Positions 25,038 through 47,191 of a DNA stretch of 64,000 bases are shown here, piece after piece. The notes beneath the pieces were generated by a model, which made no database searches, had not been told where the DNA came from, and saw nothing but the letters and a program-made list of their open reading frames with translations. Made by a program: the position numbers and the translations under genes. This stretch comes from Ensifer sp. BR816. GTDB lineage: Bacteria > Pseudomonadota > Alphaproteobacteria > Rhizobiales > Rhizobiaceae. The number at the start of each line of letters is the position of its first letter. Positions within the stretch are counted from its first letter, which is position 1. The stretch covers positions 5,330,799-5,394,798 of the forward strand of contig NZ_KB905370.1 of assembly GCF_000378985.1 (NCBI RefSeq). Direction: 5' to 3'.

Positions 25038-25568
25038 ATGGCTGCGCGCTGGTATATCGTTCACGCCTATTCGAATTTCGAGAAGAAGGTCGCCGAATCG
25101 ATCGAGGAGAAGGCGAGGCAGAAGGGTCTCTCGCATCTGTTCGAGAAGATTCTCGTTCCGACCGAGAAGGTCGTCGAGGTTCGTCGCGGCCGCAAGGTCG
25201 ATTCCGAGCGGAAGTTCTTCCCGGGCTATGTTCTCGTGCGGGCTAACTTGACGGATGAGGCTTACCATCTGATCAAGAACACGCCGAAGGTGACTGGCTT
25301 TCTCGGCACCGACAGCAAGCCGGTGCCGATTCCGGATCACGAGGCGGATCGGATTCTCGGTCAGGTTCAGGACGGCGTCGAGCGGCCGAAGCCTTCGGTC
25401 TCCTTCGAGATCGGCGAGCAGGTCCGCGTGTCGGATGGCCCCTTCGCGTCCTTCAACGGCATCGTGCAGGATGTCGATGAAGAGCGTTCGCGCCTGAAGG
25501 TCGAGGTGTCGATCTTCGGCCGCGCAACACCGGTCGAGCTGGAATACGGCCAGGTCGAAAAGGTCTGA
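25038..25568 (+). CDS. nusG: Transcription termination/antitermination factor NusG
   Basis: 176 aa. NGN domain (RWYIVHAYSNFEKKVAESI ... FFPGYVLV) binds RNA polymerase, and the C-terminal KOW domain (EIGEQVRVSDGPFASFNGIV) binds Rho or S10. ATG 25038 follows GGAGAG and gives the canonical start; the open frame reaching back through secE is a shadow. Confidence 0.97.
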   Translation: MAARWYIVHAYSNFEKKVAESIEEKARQKGLSHLFEKILVPTEKVVEVRRGRKVDSERKFFPGYVLVRANLTDEAYHLIKNTPKVTGFLGTDSKPVPIPDHEADRILGQVQDGVERPKPSVSFEIGEQVRVSDGPFASFNGIVQDVDEERSRLKVEVSIFGRATPVELEYGQVEKV

Positions 25569-25784
25569 AAGAACGTAAGTTTACTGGAATGGGCAGGCTG
25601 ACGTGTCGGCCTGCTCCGGCGGAGTGATCCGCATGCGCGTGGGAGGGAACCGGTCTTAGCCGGGCCGGTCTATCCGCACCACGCAACCGCAGCCGCCGGT
25701 CAATAGACCGGCAAGGAGCCGGGCAACCGGCTGAACAGTTCCCGCTTCGGCTTGGCCGGGCGGGGCATAGAGAGGCAGAGAGAA
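25569..25784 (+). promoter_or_regulatory. Structured leader of rplK-rplA
   Basis: 216 bp without a gene. Hairpins include GCCGGTC-AATA-GACCGGC (25695-25712) and AGCCGG-GCAA-CCGGCT with a GNRA-type loop (25717-25732), plus a weaker GCAGGC/GCCTGC stem near 25592-25613. The L11 operon is known to be repressed by L1 binding to its leader in enterobacteria; whether these stems form such a site is inference. Confidence 0.5.
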
Positions 25785-26213
25785 ATGGCTAAGAAAGTTG
25801 CAGGCCAGCTCAAGCTGCAGGTGAAGGCCGGCTCGGCGAATCCGTCGCCGCCGATCGGTCCTGCGCTTGGTCAGCGTGGCATTAACATCATGGAATTCTG
25901 CAAGGCGTTCAATGCCGCCACGCAGGAAATGGAAAAGGGTATGCCGATCCCGGTCGTCATCACCTATTACCAGGACAAGTCCTTCACCTTCATCATGAAG
26001 CAGCCGCCGGTCAGCTACTTCCTGAAGCGCGAGGCGAAGATCCAGTCGGGTTCGAAGACCCCGGGCAAGGCGAAGGCCGGCTCGATCTCGAAGGCCCAGA
26101 TCCGCACGATTGCAGAGGCCAAGATGAAGGACCTCAACGCGGCCGATATCGAAGGCGCAATGGCAATGGTCGAGGGCTCCGCCCGCTCCATGGGCCTGGA
26201 AGTGACGGGCTAA
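25785..26213 (+). CDS. rplK: 50S ribosomal protein L11
   Basis: 142 aa. The N-terminal [34 protein letters not shown] and C-terminal RNA-binding [21 protein letters not shown] segments are diagnostic. L11 binds the GTPase-associated region of 23S rRNA and works with L10/L12 and RelA. ATG 25785 is preceded by AGAGGCAGAGAG. Only 4 bp separate it from rplA. Confidence 0.97.
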   Translation: MAKKVAGQLKLQVKAGSANPSPPIGPALGQRGINIMEFCKAFNAATQEMEKGMPIPVVITYYQDKSFTFIMKQPPVSYFLKREAKIQSGSKTPGKAKAGSISKAQIRTIAEAKMKDLNAADIEGAMAMVEGSARSMGLEVTG

Positions 26214-26217
26214 GACC

Positions 26218-26916
26218 ATGGCGAAGATTGCAAAGCGTGTACAGAAGTCCCGCGAGGGCGTTGATCCGGTGAAGCTCTACGGCCTCACCGAAGCCGTGAC
26301 GCTCGTCAAGGAGCGTGCGACCGCCAAGTTCGACGAGACGATCGAAGTGGCGATGAATCTCGGCGTCGATCCCCGCCATGCCGACCAGATGGTCCGCGGC
26401 GTCGTCAACCTGCCGAACGGCACCGGCCGCTCGGTTCGTGTTGCCGTTTTCGCCCGTGGCGCCAAGGCCGATGAAGCCAAGGCTGCCGGCGCCGACGTCG
26501 TCGGTGCGGAAGAGCTGGTCGAAATCGTCCAGGGCGGCAAGATCGACTTCGATCGCTGCATCGCGACCCCGGACATGATGCCGCTCGTCGGCCGTCTCGG
26601 TAAGGTTCTCGGCCCGCGCGGCATGATGCCGAACCCGAAGGTCGGCACCGTCACGATGGACGTCACCGCGGCCGTCAAGGCTTCGAAGGGCGGCGCCGTC
26701 GAGTTCCGCGTCGAGAAGGCAGGCATCGTTCATGCCGGCATCGGCAAGGCATCTTTCGATGCCAAGGCGCTCGAAGAGAACATTCGCGCCTTCGCGGACG
26801 CGGTGATCAAGGCCAAGCCGACCGGCGCCAAGGGGAACTACGTCAAGCGCGTGGCTATCTCCTCGACGATGGGGCCGGGCCTCAAGATCGATCCGGCGAC
26901 CCTGAGCGCCGCCTGA
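26218..26916 (+). CDS. rplA: 50S ribosomal protein L1
   Basis: 232 aa. L1-stalk protein that assists release of deacylated tRNA. It contains the signature [21 protein letters not shown] and an N-terminal [15 protein letters not shown]. As known in other bacteria it can repress its own operon by binding the leader. It ends before a strongly structured intergenic region. Confidence 0.97.
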   Translation: MAKIAKRVQKSREGVDPVKLYGLTEAVTLVKERATAKFDETIEVAMNLGVDPRHADQMVRGVVNLPNGTGRSVRVAVFARGAKADEAKAAGADVVGAEELVEIVQGGKIDFDRCIATPDMMPLVGRLGKVLGPRGMMPNPKVGTVTMDVTAAVKASKGGAVEFRVEKAGIVHAGIGKASFDAKALEENIRAFADAVIKAKPTGAKGNYVKRVAISSTMGPGLKIDPATLSAA

Positions 26917-27242
26917 GAATTCCGGGCCTCGGCCCGAAACCGAATTTCCGGCCTTTCGGGGCCGGAAATATCCGGACCTCGGTCCGGAACTCCTGTCCGA
27001 GATTGCGGGTGGTTCTACCTTAATCACCATTGCCCGCATGAGACGGGTAAGATCTGGATTTCGCTGACGCCGCAGGCGTCGAAAATTCGGTTCGAACCTC
27101 GCTTGCCTTGTGTCAGACCCGGCTATTCGGGAACGCCAAGGGACAGGATCCTTAAGCGTTGCTTGGGATCGAGCATGATCCCGGTGACAAAGGCAAACCC
27201 GGCAGGGCTGCGATGAGCAACCCTGTCAACTGGAGACAGACA
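26917..27242 (+). promoter_or_regulatory. Structured leader of the rplJL-rpoBC operon
   Basis: 326 bp without a gene. Three hairpins stand in a row: CGGGC-CTCG-GCCCG (about 26923-26936), ATTTCCGGCC/GGCCGGAAAT with loop TTTCGG (26944-26969), and TCCGGAC-CTCG-GTCCGGA (26971-26988). None is followed by a clean T-run. In enterobacteria the L10(L12)4 complex binds the rplJ leader to repress translation, and this region is where such a site would lie; the assignment is inference. Confidence 0.5.
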
Positions 27243-27761
27243 GTGGAAAGAGCGGAAAAACGCGAATTCGTCACGGAGCTGAACGAAGTCTTCAAGGCTT
27301 CCGGTTCGGTTGTCGTGGCCCACTATGCTGGTGTCACAGTTGCGCAGATGAACGACTTCCGTTCGAAGATGCGCGCTGCTGGCGGCACCGTCAAAGTCGC
27401 GAAAAACCGCCTGGCCAAGATCGCTCTTCAGGGCACGGAGTCTGAAGGGATGACCAATCTCTTCAAGGGTCAGACGCTGATCGCTTACAGCGCCGATCCG
27501 ATCACGGCTCCGAAGGTCGTCATGGATTTCGCCAAGACCAACGACAAGATCGTCGTTCTGGGCGGTGCCATGGGGACAACCACGCTCAACCCCGAAGCAG
27601 TCAAGTCGCTTGCGACCCTGCCTTCGCTGGACGAGCTGCGCGCGAAGCTGCTGGGCCTTCTCAATGCCCCGGCAACCCGCGTCGCGACGGTTGTCGCAGC
27701 ACCGGCAAGCCAGCTTGCCCGCGTGTTCTCGGCCTATGCCAAGAAGGACGAAGCCGCCTGA
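27243..27761 (+). CDS. rplJ: 50S ribosomal protein L10
   Basis: 172 aa from GTG 27243, giving the usual start [20 protein letters not shown]; the open frame to 27159 adds no conserved sequence. L10 anchors L7/L12 dimers on the stalk: the N-terminal rRNA-binding domain ends around residue 130 and the C-terminal helix ([16 protein letters not shown]) holds L12. Upstream GGAGACAG is the ribosome-binding site. Probably autoregulated through the leader. Confidence 0.97.
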   Translation: MERAEKREFVTELNEVFKASGSVVVAHYAGVTVAQMNDFRSKMRAAGGTVKVAKNRLAKIALQGTESEGMTNLFKGQTLIAYSADPITAPKVVMDFAKTNDKIVVLGGAMGTTTLNPEAVKSLATLPSLDELRAKLLGLLNAPATRVATVVAAPASQLARVFSAYAKKDEAA

Positions 27762-27819
27762 GGCGGAATTTCGCTGTTGTAATTAAAACCAGTTCGAACC
27801 GAACAAAAGGAAAAGTAAA

Positions 27820-28197
<378 letters not shown>

Positions 28198-28260
28198 TTC
28201 GACGAAATGCGAAGGGAGGGGGCCCTTGTGGCCGCCTCTCTTTGACCGTTTTTGGAACAT

Positions 28261-28299
28261 ATTACCCAAAAGCCTGTCGAAAAACGGCTTTTGGGTAAT
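28261..28299 (+). promoter_or_regulatory. Perfect 14-bp hairpin in the rplL-rpoB spacer
   Basis: 28261-28274 pairs exactly with 28286-28299 around an 11-base loop. No T-run follows. In E. coli the same spacer holds an attenuator and an RNase III cleavage site that set ribosomal protein versus RNA polymerase output; an equivalent function here is inference. The whole spacer is 265 bp. Confidence 0.7.
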
Positions 28300-28462
28300 G
28301 GGTTCTTCAAGAGCATGGTCTTGATCGGGAGACGGAACAGCAATCCGCGCTGTCGTCTTTCGAAAGCTGGACGAGTTTGAACTACCCATTGATTGACGGG
28401 GTCGACTGGCCATCGGTTCCCGTCCGTTGCAGGCCCGGATGCAAGATTGACAAGGAGCGACG

Positions 28463-32605
<4,143 letters not shown>

Positions 32606-32615
32606 GAAGACATCA

Positions 32616-32643
32616 GGTGCGTGCCGCTCGAGCGGCGCGCACC
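32616..32643 (+). other. Hairpin in the rpoB-rpoC spacer
   Basis: A 12-bp stem (32616-32627 with 32632-32643, one G-U) with a TCGA tetraloop starts 11 bp after the rpoB stop. The 187-bp spacer is unusually long for this gene pair. No T-run follows, so processing or RNA stability is more likely than termination. Confidence 0.65.
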
Positions 32644-32792
32644 GTTTCCGCCGCAGGGCACATGGTTTGCCCGCGGCAGGAACAGGGCCGCATCCGATGC
32701 GGTTTTAGCTGTTTATGGGGCAGGGGCTGGCGCCCGGGATTTGCCGGCACCCTCGCCAAGCTCAGGGCGTAAAGCCCGTAAAGGAGACAGGC

Positions 32793-36998
<4,206 letters not shown>

Positions 36999-37008
36999 TC
37001 GGAACGAG

Positions 37009-37070
37009 GAGGGTGGTGTCACCCTCTTCGCCAATTGAAAAGCCGCTCGGTCGATCCGGGCGGCTTTCTT
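37009..37070 (+). terminator. Double hairpin terminator after rpoC
   Basis: First hairpin GAGGGTG-GTGT-CACCCTC (37009-37026); second AAAGCCGC/GCGGCTTT (37039-37067) followed by CTTCGTTTC. The second has the usual A-tract/T-tract layout of a bidirectional terminator and sits between rpoC and a convergent gene. Confidence 0.8.
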
Positions 37071-37094
37071 CGTTTCATCTCGGCAGAGAGTCGG

Positions 37095-37391
37095 TCAGCC
37101 GAACCGGATGATCGACACCTCGCCCTCGAGCGCACCCTGGTAGGCCGACGCATGCGGTTCCTCGTCGGGGATGTCGGTCAGGGTGCCGATCTGATCGAGG
37201 TCGGCCTGGAAGAAACCTTCCTCCGCCAGGGCATTGAGGGCTTCCCTGACGGCGGTGTCGTCATCCGGGGCCCGAAGCATCACGTGGATCTCCACACCTT
37301 CTTCGTCGCTGCCGTCCTCGAAGGCTTTGCCAATGATGACGAAAACCAGCGGTTCTTCGGGTGAATTGTCGTTGTCGGGCGAGATGGGCAT
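37095..37391 (-). CDS. Small conserved acidic hypothetical protein
   Basis: 98 aa from ATG 37391, preferred because GAGGAG lies 6-7 bases upstream; a GTG at 37421 would add ten residues (MTGNPNEELL). It is strongly acidic (SPDNDNSPEEP, DGSDEEGVE, DIPDEEP), soluble, with no signal or membrane segment. The pattern VEIHVMLRAPDDDTAVREALNALAEEGFFQADLDQIG suggests a compact alpha/beta fold. I believe it is conserved downstream of rpoC in rhizobia but know no function. Confidence 0.7.
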   Translation of the reverse strand: MPISPDNDNSPEEPLVFVIIGKAFEDGSDEEGVEIHVMLRAPDDDTAVREALNALAEEGFFQADLDQIGTLTDIPDEEPHASAYQGALEGEVSIIRFG

Positions 37392-37985
37392 GAGAAGCTC
37401 CTCGTTCGGATTGCCGGTCACCTTAACCCGATTTCGTCTTGCCTGCGAAGGAAATAGGAGCCCGGCATCTTCCGGGGGAAACAGAAAATCACCAGGTGAG
37501 TGACCGGCGGTCGAATCGTACCGACTCGCGATCCTGGAAGCCGAGAATAGCTTGCCGATTCCTTAACGGAACAAGATGATCGCGGCGGTTGGTATGATCC
37601 GTTTCTGCGCGGCGCGCGGCGAGGGCGTCGCAAAGCCTTGTTTTTCAGACATATCAGGGCTGCAAGACCGAGATTATTTGTTAATTGCCCTTGACGGATC
37701 GACCTGAAATCAGTACACCCCGCCGCATCAGAGCCCATGTGAGGCTGGCTGGTTCGGAACGTCGCGTTCTGGAGTTCGCCTCAAACAAGGTTCAAACGCA
37801 CGCTGAAGACAAAAATGCTGCACGCATGACGCGCGATATAGTGCGTCCTCTGCTTTTGCTGGGGCCATCTGCGAAAAGGCGGATCGGCCCTCGTTTTGCG
37901 CATTTCATAGGCGTGCGGTACCGCCGGCGACGGCAACGATCCGCCCGCAAGGGTAACGAGACAAGATTTTGCAAGGGATGGTTAC
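37392..37985. other. Long intergenic region upstream of the str operon
   Basis: About 590 bp before rpsL without a convincing gene; an open frame from 37685 overlapping rpsL has shadow composition. A TTGACG (37691-37696) with TACACC 17 bp later is a possible -35/-10 pair for rpsL, matching the CTTGAC preference of rhizobial promoters only at the -35. The direct leader (about 290 nt) is unusually long. Confidence 0.4.
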
Positions 37986-38357
37986 ATGCCTACCGTAAAC
38001 CAGCTGATCCGCAAGCCGCGTCAGGCACAGGTAAAGCGCAACAAGGTTCCTGCTCTGCAGGAAAACCCGCAGAAGCGCGGCGTTTGCACCCGCGTCTATA
38101 CGACGACCCCGAAGAAGCCGAACTCGGCTCTGCGTAAGGTTGCAAAGATCCGCCTGACGAACGGCTTTGAAGTGATCGGCTACATTCCCGGTGAAGGCCA
38201 CAACCTTCAGGAACACTCCGTCGTGATGATCCGCGGCGGCCGTGTGAAGGACCTTCCGGGCGTTCGTTACCACATCATCCGCGGCGTTCTCGATACGCAG
38301 GGTGTCAAGAACCGCAAGCAGCGTCGTTCCAAGTACGGCGCGAAGCGTCCGAAATAA
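37986..38357 (+). CDS. rpsL: 30S ribosomal protein S12
   Basis: 123 aa. [12 protein letters not shown] start, [24 protein letters not shown] with the Lys of the streptomycin region (TPKKPNS), and [17 protein letters not shown]. It shapes the decoding centre. First gene of the str operon; 58 bp precede rpsG. Confidence 0.98.
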
Positions 38358-38403
38358 CATCGCAACCGGCGCCATTTCGCTGGTCACAAGATTACAAAGT
38401 TGA

Positions 38404-38886
<483 letters not shown>

Positions 38887-38915
38887 CGGCAACACGTCTC
38901 GAAAGGCAGTCACCC

Positions 38916-41015
<2,100 letters not shown>

Positions 41016-41085
41016 CCGGAATATCCCGCGCTGAAACAGAATGAAAAGATTTCCCCTCTAAGGGACAAGAAACGGAGAGCCGAAA

Positions 41086-42261
<1,176 letters not shown>

Positions 42262-42286
42262 CAACAAAACGGCTTGAGCCGTTTCG

Positions 42287-42321
42287 GCAGGGACATGGTT
42301 GCCCATGTCCCTGCGATTTTT
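42287..42321 (+). terminator. Terminator between tuf and rpsJ
   Basis: A perfect 12-bp stem (42287-42298 with 42303-42314), loop TTGC, then GATTTTTG. A smaller AAACGGCTTGAGCCGTTT hairpin precedes it. It separates the str and S10 operons, or attenuates read-through between them. Confidence 0.92.
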
Positions 42322-42408
42322 GAAAGAAGCGGCTAGGCAAACGAATTCAGAAGTTTTGAAAGTGTGCCGTCGAAAGGCACACCGGAAACACGAGCAAGGA
42401 CAAGTCGA

Positions 42409-42717
42409 ATGAACGGCCAGAATATCCGCATCCGCCTCAAGGCGTTTGATCACCGGATCCTCGATGCCTCCACGCGCGAAATCGTGTCTACGGCCAAGCG
42501 CACCGGTGCAAGTGTGCGCGGGCCCGTGCCGCTTCCGACCCGGATTGAGAAATTCACGGTCAACCGGTCGCCGCACGTCGACAAGAAGAGCCGCGAACAG
42601 TTCGAGATGCGCACGCACAAGCGTCTTCTCGATATCGTCGATCCGACCCCGCAGACGGTTGATGCGCTGATGAAGCTCGATCTGGCCGCCGGTGTCGACG
42701 TCGAGATCAAGCTCTAA
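42409..42717 (+). CDS. rpsJ: 30S ribosomal protein S10
   Basis: 102 aa from ATG 42409; the open frame to 42364 adds leader sequence. [20 protein letters not shown] and the conserved [19 protein letters not shown] loop identify it. It also serves as NusE in antitermination. First gene of the S10 cluster. Confidence 0.98.
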
Positions 42718-42838
42718 GCTCCGGCGCAAGCCGAAATAACAAGGAAGGTACGTGGAGTTTCTCCAACGGCTTCCAGGAACAGGAAACCGGAAGGTGCGGA
42801 TGCACCGGACGGGAACCCTTAACAAGAGGCGTGAACCG

Positions 42839-43525
42839 ATGCGTTCAGGTGTGATTGCACAGAAAGTGGGAATGACCCGCGTCTACAACGACGCCGGCGA
42901 GCATATCGCGGTAACAGTTTTGCGGCTGGAGAACTGCCAGGTAGTGGCCCACCGCACGGAAGAAAAGAACGGCTATACCGCAGTTCAGCTGGGTGCTGGC
43001 CGCTCCAAGGTGAAGAACACGACGAAGGCTCTGCGCGGCCATTTCGCCGCTGCGAGCGTCGAGCCGAAGGCGAAGCTCGTCGAGTTCCGCGTCACCGCCG
43101 ATAACCTGATCGACATTGGCGCCGAATTGACGGCAGGCCATTTCGTTGCCGGCCAGCTGGTAGACGTCACCGGCACGACGATCGGTAAGGGTTTCGCCGG
43201 CGCCATCAAGCGTCACAACTTCGGCGGTCTGCGTGCCACGCACGGCGTGTCCGTATCGCACCGCTCGCATGGTTCGACCGGTTCCAACCAGGATCCGGGC
43301 CGCGTCTGGAAGGGCAAGCGCATGGCTGGTCACATGGGCCAGACCCGCGTCACCACGCAGAACCTTGAAGTCGTATCGACCGACGAAGATCGCGGTCTGA
43401 TCCTGGTCAAGGGCGCCGTCCCGGGCTCCAAGGGAGCATGGATCGTGGTTCGCGACGCAATCAAGTCGGGCACTCCGGAAGGCGCACCGCGCCCGGCCGC
43501 TGTGCGCGCCGCAGTATCGAAGTAA
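42839..43525 (+). CDS. rplC: 50S ribosomal protein L3
   Basis: 228 aa from ATG 42839 ([20 protein letters not shown]). The peptidyl-transferase-reaching loop [20 protein letters not shown] followed by RMAGHMG is typical. The C-terminus has a Pro/Ala-rich tail ([14 protein letters not shown]) longer than in E. coli. The frame extending to 42752 is noncoding leader. Confidence 0.97.
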   Translation: MRSGVIAQKVGMTRVYNDAGEHIAVTVLRLENCQVVAHRTEEKNGYTAVQLGAGRSKVKNTTKALRGHFAAASVEPKAKLVEFRVTADNLIDIGAELTAGHFVAGQLVDVTGTTIGKGFAGAIKRHNFGGLRATHGVSVSHRSHGSTGSNQDPGRVWKGKRMAGHMGQTRVTTQNLEVVSTDEDRGLILVKGAVPGSKGAWIVVRDAIKSGTPEGAPRPAAVRAAVSK

Positions 43526-43537
43526 GGGAGCCGAATA

Positions 43538-44158
43538 ATGGATCTCACCGTTAAAACCCTCGAGGGCAAGGACGCGGGAAAGGTTTCCCTTTCTGACGCC
43601 ATTTTCGGCCTCGAACCCCGTGAAGATATCATCGCCCGCGTCATCCGCTGGCAGCTTGCCAAGCGTCAGCAGGGCACGCACAAGGCCAAGGGCCGCGCCG
43701 AAGTCGCCCGCACCGGCGCCAAGATGTACAAGCAGAAGGGTACGGGCCGCGCCCGCCACCACTCCGCTCGTGCTCCGCAGTTCCGCGGCGGTGGCAAGGC
43801 TCATGGTCCGGTTGTCCGCAGCCATGAACACGACCTGCCGAAAAAGGTCCGCGCGCTCGGCCTGCGCCACGCGCTGTCGGCCAAGCTGAAGGCTGAAGAG
43901 ATCATCGTCCTCGACGATCTCGTCGCCAATGAAGCAAAGACGAAGGCACTTGCAGGCGCATTCGCTTCGCTCGGCCTCACCAATGCTCTGATCATCGGCG
44001 GCGCCGAGATCGAGAACAACTTCAAGCTCGCAGCCCAGAACATCCCGAACGTGGACGTTCTGCCGGTCCAGGGCATCAACGTTTACGACATTCTGCGCCG
44101 TGGCAAGCTCGTGCTTTCCAAGGCTGCCGTGGAAGCTCTGGAGGAGCGGTTCAAATGA
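43538..44158 (+). CDS. rplD: 50S ribosomal protein L4
   Basis: 206 aa. The exit-tunnel loop [21 protein letters not shown] and the [22 protein letters not shown] stretch are diagnostic. L4 represses the S10 operon in E. coli; whether it does so here is unknown. Its stop overlaps the rplW start (ATGA). Confidence 0.98.
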   Translation: MDLTVKTLEGKDAGKVSLSDAIFGLEPREDIIARVIRWQLAKRQQGTHKAKGRAEVARTGAKMYKQKGTGRARHHSARAPQFRGGGKAHGPVVRSHEHDLPKKVRALGLRHALSAKLKAEEIIVLDDLVANEAKTKALAGAFASLGLTNALIIGGAEIENNFKLAAQNIPNVDVLPVQGINVYDILRRGKLVLSKAAVEALEERFK

Positions 44159-44448
44159 CGGATCTTCGCCACTACGACGTGATCGTGTCTCCCTCGATCA
44201 CTGAAAAGTCGACGCTGGTTTCCGAACAGAACCAGGTCGTCTTCAACGTCGCCAAGGGCGCTTCGAAGCCTGAGATCAAGGCTGCAGTCGAAGCCCTGTT
44301 CGGCGTCAAGGTCACGGCCGTGAACACGCTCGTCCGCAAGGGCAAGCTGAAGCGTTTCCGCGGTTTTGCCGGAAAGCAGAAGGACGTCAAGAAGGCGATC
44401 ATCACGCTCGCTGAAGGTCAGTCCATCGACGTCTCGACCGGTCTCTAA
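44155..44448 (+). CDS. rplW: 50S ribosomal protein L23
   Basis: 97 aa. [20 protein letters not shown] and [20 protein letters not shown] are conserved. It sits at the tunnel exit and docks trigger factor and SRP. Overlaps rplD by 4 bp. Confidence 0.97.
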   Translation: MTDLRHYDVIVSPSITEKSTLVSEQNQVVFNVAKGASKPEIKAAVEALFGVKVTAVNTLVRKGKLKRFRGFAGKQKDVKKAIITLAEGQSIDVSTGL

Positions 44449-44491
44449 CGGATAGGCCCATTAGGGTAAAAACCCAAAAGGGAACAAGAAA

Positions 44492-45328
44492 ATGGCATTG
44501 AAAAGTTTCAATCCGACGACGCCGAGCCAGCGTCAGCTGGTCATCGTGGACCGGGCCGGCCTCTACAAGGGCAAGCCTGTCAAGGCGCTGACCGAGGGCC
44601 TGTCCTCCAAGGGCGGCCGCAACAACCTGGGCCGCATCACCGTCCGCTTCCAGGGCGGTGGTCACAAGCGGTCCTACCGTCTGGTCGACTTCAAGCGTCG
44701 CAAGTTCGATGTTGAGGGCACGGTCGAGCGTCTGGAATACGACCCGAACCGCACCGCCTTCATCGCGCTCGTCAACTACGCCGACGGCGAACAGGCCTAT
44801 ATCCTGGCGCCGCAGCGTCTTGCCGCCGGCGACAAGGTCATCGCTTCGGACAAGGCTGTCGACGTCAAGCCCGGCAACACGATGCCGCTGCAGTTCATTC
44901 CGGTCGGCTCCATCATCCACAACGTGGAAATGAAGCCGGGCAAGGGCGGCCAGATCGCCCGCTCCGCCGGAACCTACGCGCAGCTCGTCGGCCGCGACCA
45001 GGGCATGGCGATCCTTCGCCTGAACTCGGGTGAACAGCGCCTGGTGCACGGCTCTTGCCTTGCATCGATCGGTGCTGTATCGAACCCCGATCACGGCAAC
45101 ATCAATGACGGTAAGGCTGGCCGTTCGCGTTGGCGCGGCAAGCGTCCGCACGTACGTGGCGTCGTCATGAACCCGGTTGACCATCCGCACGGCGGTGGTG
45201 AAGGCCGTACCTCGGGTGGTCGTCACCCGGTTACCCCGTGGGGCAAGCCCACGAAGGGCAAGCGTACGCGCTCCAACAAGTCGACCGACAAGTTCATCAT
45301 GCGCTCGCGGCACCAGAAGAAGAAGTAA
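44492..45328 (+). CDS. rplB: 50S ribosomal protein L2
   Basis: 278 aa. Core sequences [40 protein letters not shown] and the C-terminal [18 protein letters not shown], with the His required near the peptidyl transferase centre. SD AAGGGAACAAG precedes the ATG. Confidence 0.98.
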   Translation: MALKSFNPTTPSQRQLVIVDRAGLYKGKPVKALTEGLSSKGGRNNLGRITVRFQGGGHKRSYRLVDFKRRKFDVEGTVERLEYDPNRTAFIALVNYADGEQAYILAPQRLAAGDKVIASDKAVDVKPGNTMPLQFIPVGSIIHNVEMKPGKGGQIARSAGTYAQLVGRDQGMAILRLNSGEQRLVHGSCLASIGAVSNPDHGNINDGKAGRSRWRGKRPHVRGVVMNPVDHPHGGGEGRTSGGRHPVTPWGKPTKGKRTRSNKSTDKFIMRSRHQKKK

Positions 45329-45343
45329 GAGAGGAAGTCTCGA

Positions 45344-45622
45344 ATGACTCGTTCAGTATGGAAAGGTCCGTTCGTTGACGGTTATCTTCTCAAGAAGGCT
45401 GAGAAGGTCCGCGAAGGCGGTCGTAACGAAGTGATCAAGATTTGGAGCCGCCGCTCCACGATCCTTCCGCAGTTTGTCGGCCTTACCTTCGGTGTCTACA
45501 ACGGCAGCAAGCACGTTCCGGTCAGCGTCAACGAAGACATGGTCGGCCACAAGTTTGGTGAATTCTCTCCGACCCGGACCTATTACGGTCATGGCGCGGA
45601 CAAGAAGGCAAAGAGGAAGTAA
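45344..45622 (+). CDS. rpsS: 30S ribosomal protein S19
   Basis: 92 aa. [20 protein letters not shown] and the conserved [36 protein letters not shown]. Part of the 30S head contacting 23S helix 38. Two bases separate its stop from rplV. Confidence 0.98.
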   Translation: MTRSVWKGPFVDGYLLKKAEKVREGGRNEVIKIWSRRSTILPQFVGLTFGVYNGSKHVPVSVNEDMVGHKFGEFSPTRTYYGHGADKKAKRK

Positions 45623-45624
45623 CA

Positions 45625-46014
45625 ATGGGCAAGGCAAAAGCCGAACGCCGGCTGAAGGATAATGAGGCGCAGGCCATTGCGCGCACGATCCGCGTCAGCC
45701 CCCAGAAGCTCAACCTCGTTGCCGCGCTGATCCGCGGCAAGAAGGTTGACCGCGCTCTGGCCGAACTCGAGTTCTCCCGCAAGCGCATTGCAGGCACCGT
45801 CAAGAAGACGCTTGAATCTGCAATCGCAAATGCCGAGAACAACCACGATCTCGACGTTGATTCGCTCATCGTCGCGGAAGCTTATGTTGGCAAGTCGATC
45901 GTGATGAAGCGCTTCCACGCCCGTGGTCGCGGCCGTGCATCGCGCGTCGAAAAGCCGTTCTCGCACTTGACGATCGTTGTTCGTGAAGTGGAAGCCAAAG
46001 GGGAGGCCGCATAA
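45625..46014 (+). CDS. rplV: 50S ribosomal protein L22
   Basis: 129 aa. [20 protein letters not shown] near the N-terminus and the tunnel beta-hairpin [20 protein letters not shown]. It overlaps the rpsC start by one base (TAATG). Confidence 0.98.
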   Translation: MGKAKAERRLKDNEAQAIARTIRVSPQKLNLVAALIRGKKVDRALAELEFSRKRIAGTVKKTLESAIANAENNHDLDVDSLIVAEAYVGKSIVMKRFHARGRGRASRVEKPFSHLTIVVREVEAKGEAA

Positions 46015-46727
46015 TGGGCCAGAAGATTAATCCGATCGGTTTCCGTCTCGGCATCAACCGGACCTGGGACAGCCGTTGGTTCGCGGACAACGCCGAATAC
46101 GGCCAGCTGCTGCACGAAGACCTGAAGATCCGCGCGTATCTGATGGAAGAGCTGAAGGCCGCCGGTATTGCCAAGGTGGTGATCGAGCGTCCGCACAAGA
46201 AGTGCCGCGTGACGATCCACTCGGCACGTCCGGGCCTGATCATCGGCAAGAAGGGCGCCGACATCGAGAAGCTGCGCAAGAAGCTTTCCGAAATGACCAA
46301 TTCGGAGACGCACCTCAACATCGTTGAAGTGCGCAAGCCGGAAGTCGACGCAACGCTCGTCGCCCAGTCGATCGCCCAGCAGCTCGAGCGCCGCGTGGCT
46401 TTTCGCCGCGCGATGAAGCGCGCCGTTCAGTCGGCCATGCGTCTCGGCGCCGAAGGCATCAAGATCACCTGCGCCGGCCGCCTCGGTGGCGCGGAAATTG
46501 CCCGGACCGAATGGTATCGTGAAGGCCGCGTGCCGCTGCACACGCTGCGTGCGGACATCGACTACGGCACGGCCGAAGCCGAAACCGCTTTCGGTATCTG
46601 CGGCGTCAAGGTCTGGATCTTCAAGGGCGAAATCCTTGAGCACGATCCGATGGCTTCCGAGCGCCGCGCGACCGAGAGTGACAACCAGGGCGGTGGCGGT
46701 CGCGACCGTCGTCGTGAAAACGCGTAA
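46014..46727 (+). CDS. rpsC: 30S ribosomal protein S3
   Basis: 237 aa. KH domain motif [20 protein letters not shown], mRNA entry-site segment [20 protein letters not shown]. The C-terminal tail is charged ([16 protein letters not shown]). Confidence 0.98.
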   Translation: MGQKINPIGFRLGINRTWDSRWFADNAEYGQLLHEDLKIRAYLMEELKAAGIAKVVIERPHKKCRVTIHSARPGLIIGKKGADIEKLRKKLSEMTNSETHLNIVEVRKPEVDATLVAQSIAQQLERRVAFRRAMKRAVQSAMRLGAEGIKITCAGRLGGAEIARTEWYREGRVPLHTLRADIDYGTAEAETAFGICGVKVWIFKGEILEHDPMASERRATESDNQGGGGRDRRRENA

Positions 46728-46765
46728 CATTCGCGCGTGGCAGCCAATATCGGAGAAGTAAAAAA

Positions 46766-47179
46766 ATGTTGCAGCCAAAGCGTACGAAGTATCGCAAGCA
46801 ATTCAAGGGCCGCATCAAGGGCGTAGCCAAGGGCGGTTCTGATCTTGCCTTCGGTGAATTCGGCCTGAAGTCTCAGGAACCGAACCGCGTCAATGCGCGC
46901 GAGATCGAAGCGGCCCGCCGCGCGATCACCCGCCACATGAAGCGCGCCGGCCGCGTCTGGATCCGCGTGTTCCCGGACGTCCCGGTCACCGCCAAGCCGA
47001 CCGAAGTCCGCATGGGTAAGGGTAAGGGCTCGGTTGAATACTGGGCATGCAAGGTCAAGCCCGGCCGTATGATGTTCGAGATCGATGGTGTCAGCGAAGA
47101 ACTCGCCCGTGAGGCACTTCGTCTTGGCGCTGCCAAGCTCTCTGTCAAGACGCGCTTCGTGCAGCGTATCGCAGAGTAA
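46766..47179 (+). CDS. rplP: 50S ribosomal protein L16
   Basis: 137 aa. [19 protein letters not shown] and the [20 protein letters not shown] segment are diagnostic. It binds the A-site tRNA elbow region on 23S rRNA. Confidence 0.98.
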   Translation: MLQPKRTKYRKQFKGRIKGVAKGGSDLAFGEFGLKSQEPNRVNAREIEAARRAITRHMKRAGRVWIRVFPDVPVTAKPTEVRMGKGKGSVEYWACKVKPGRMMFEIDGVSEELAREALRLGAAKLSVKTRFVQRIAE

Positions 47180-47191
47180 GGAGTGAAGCTC

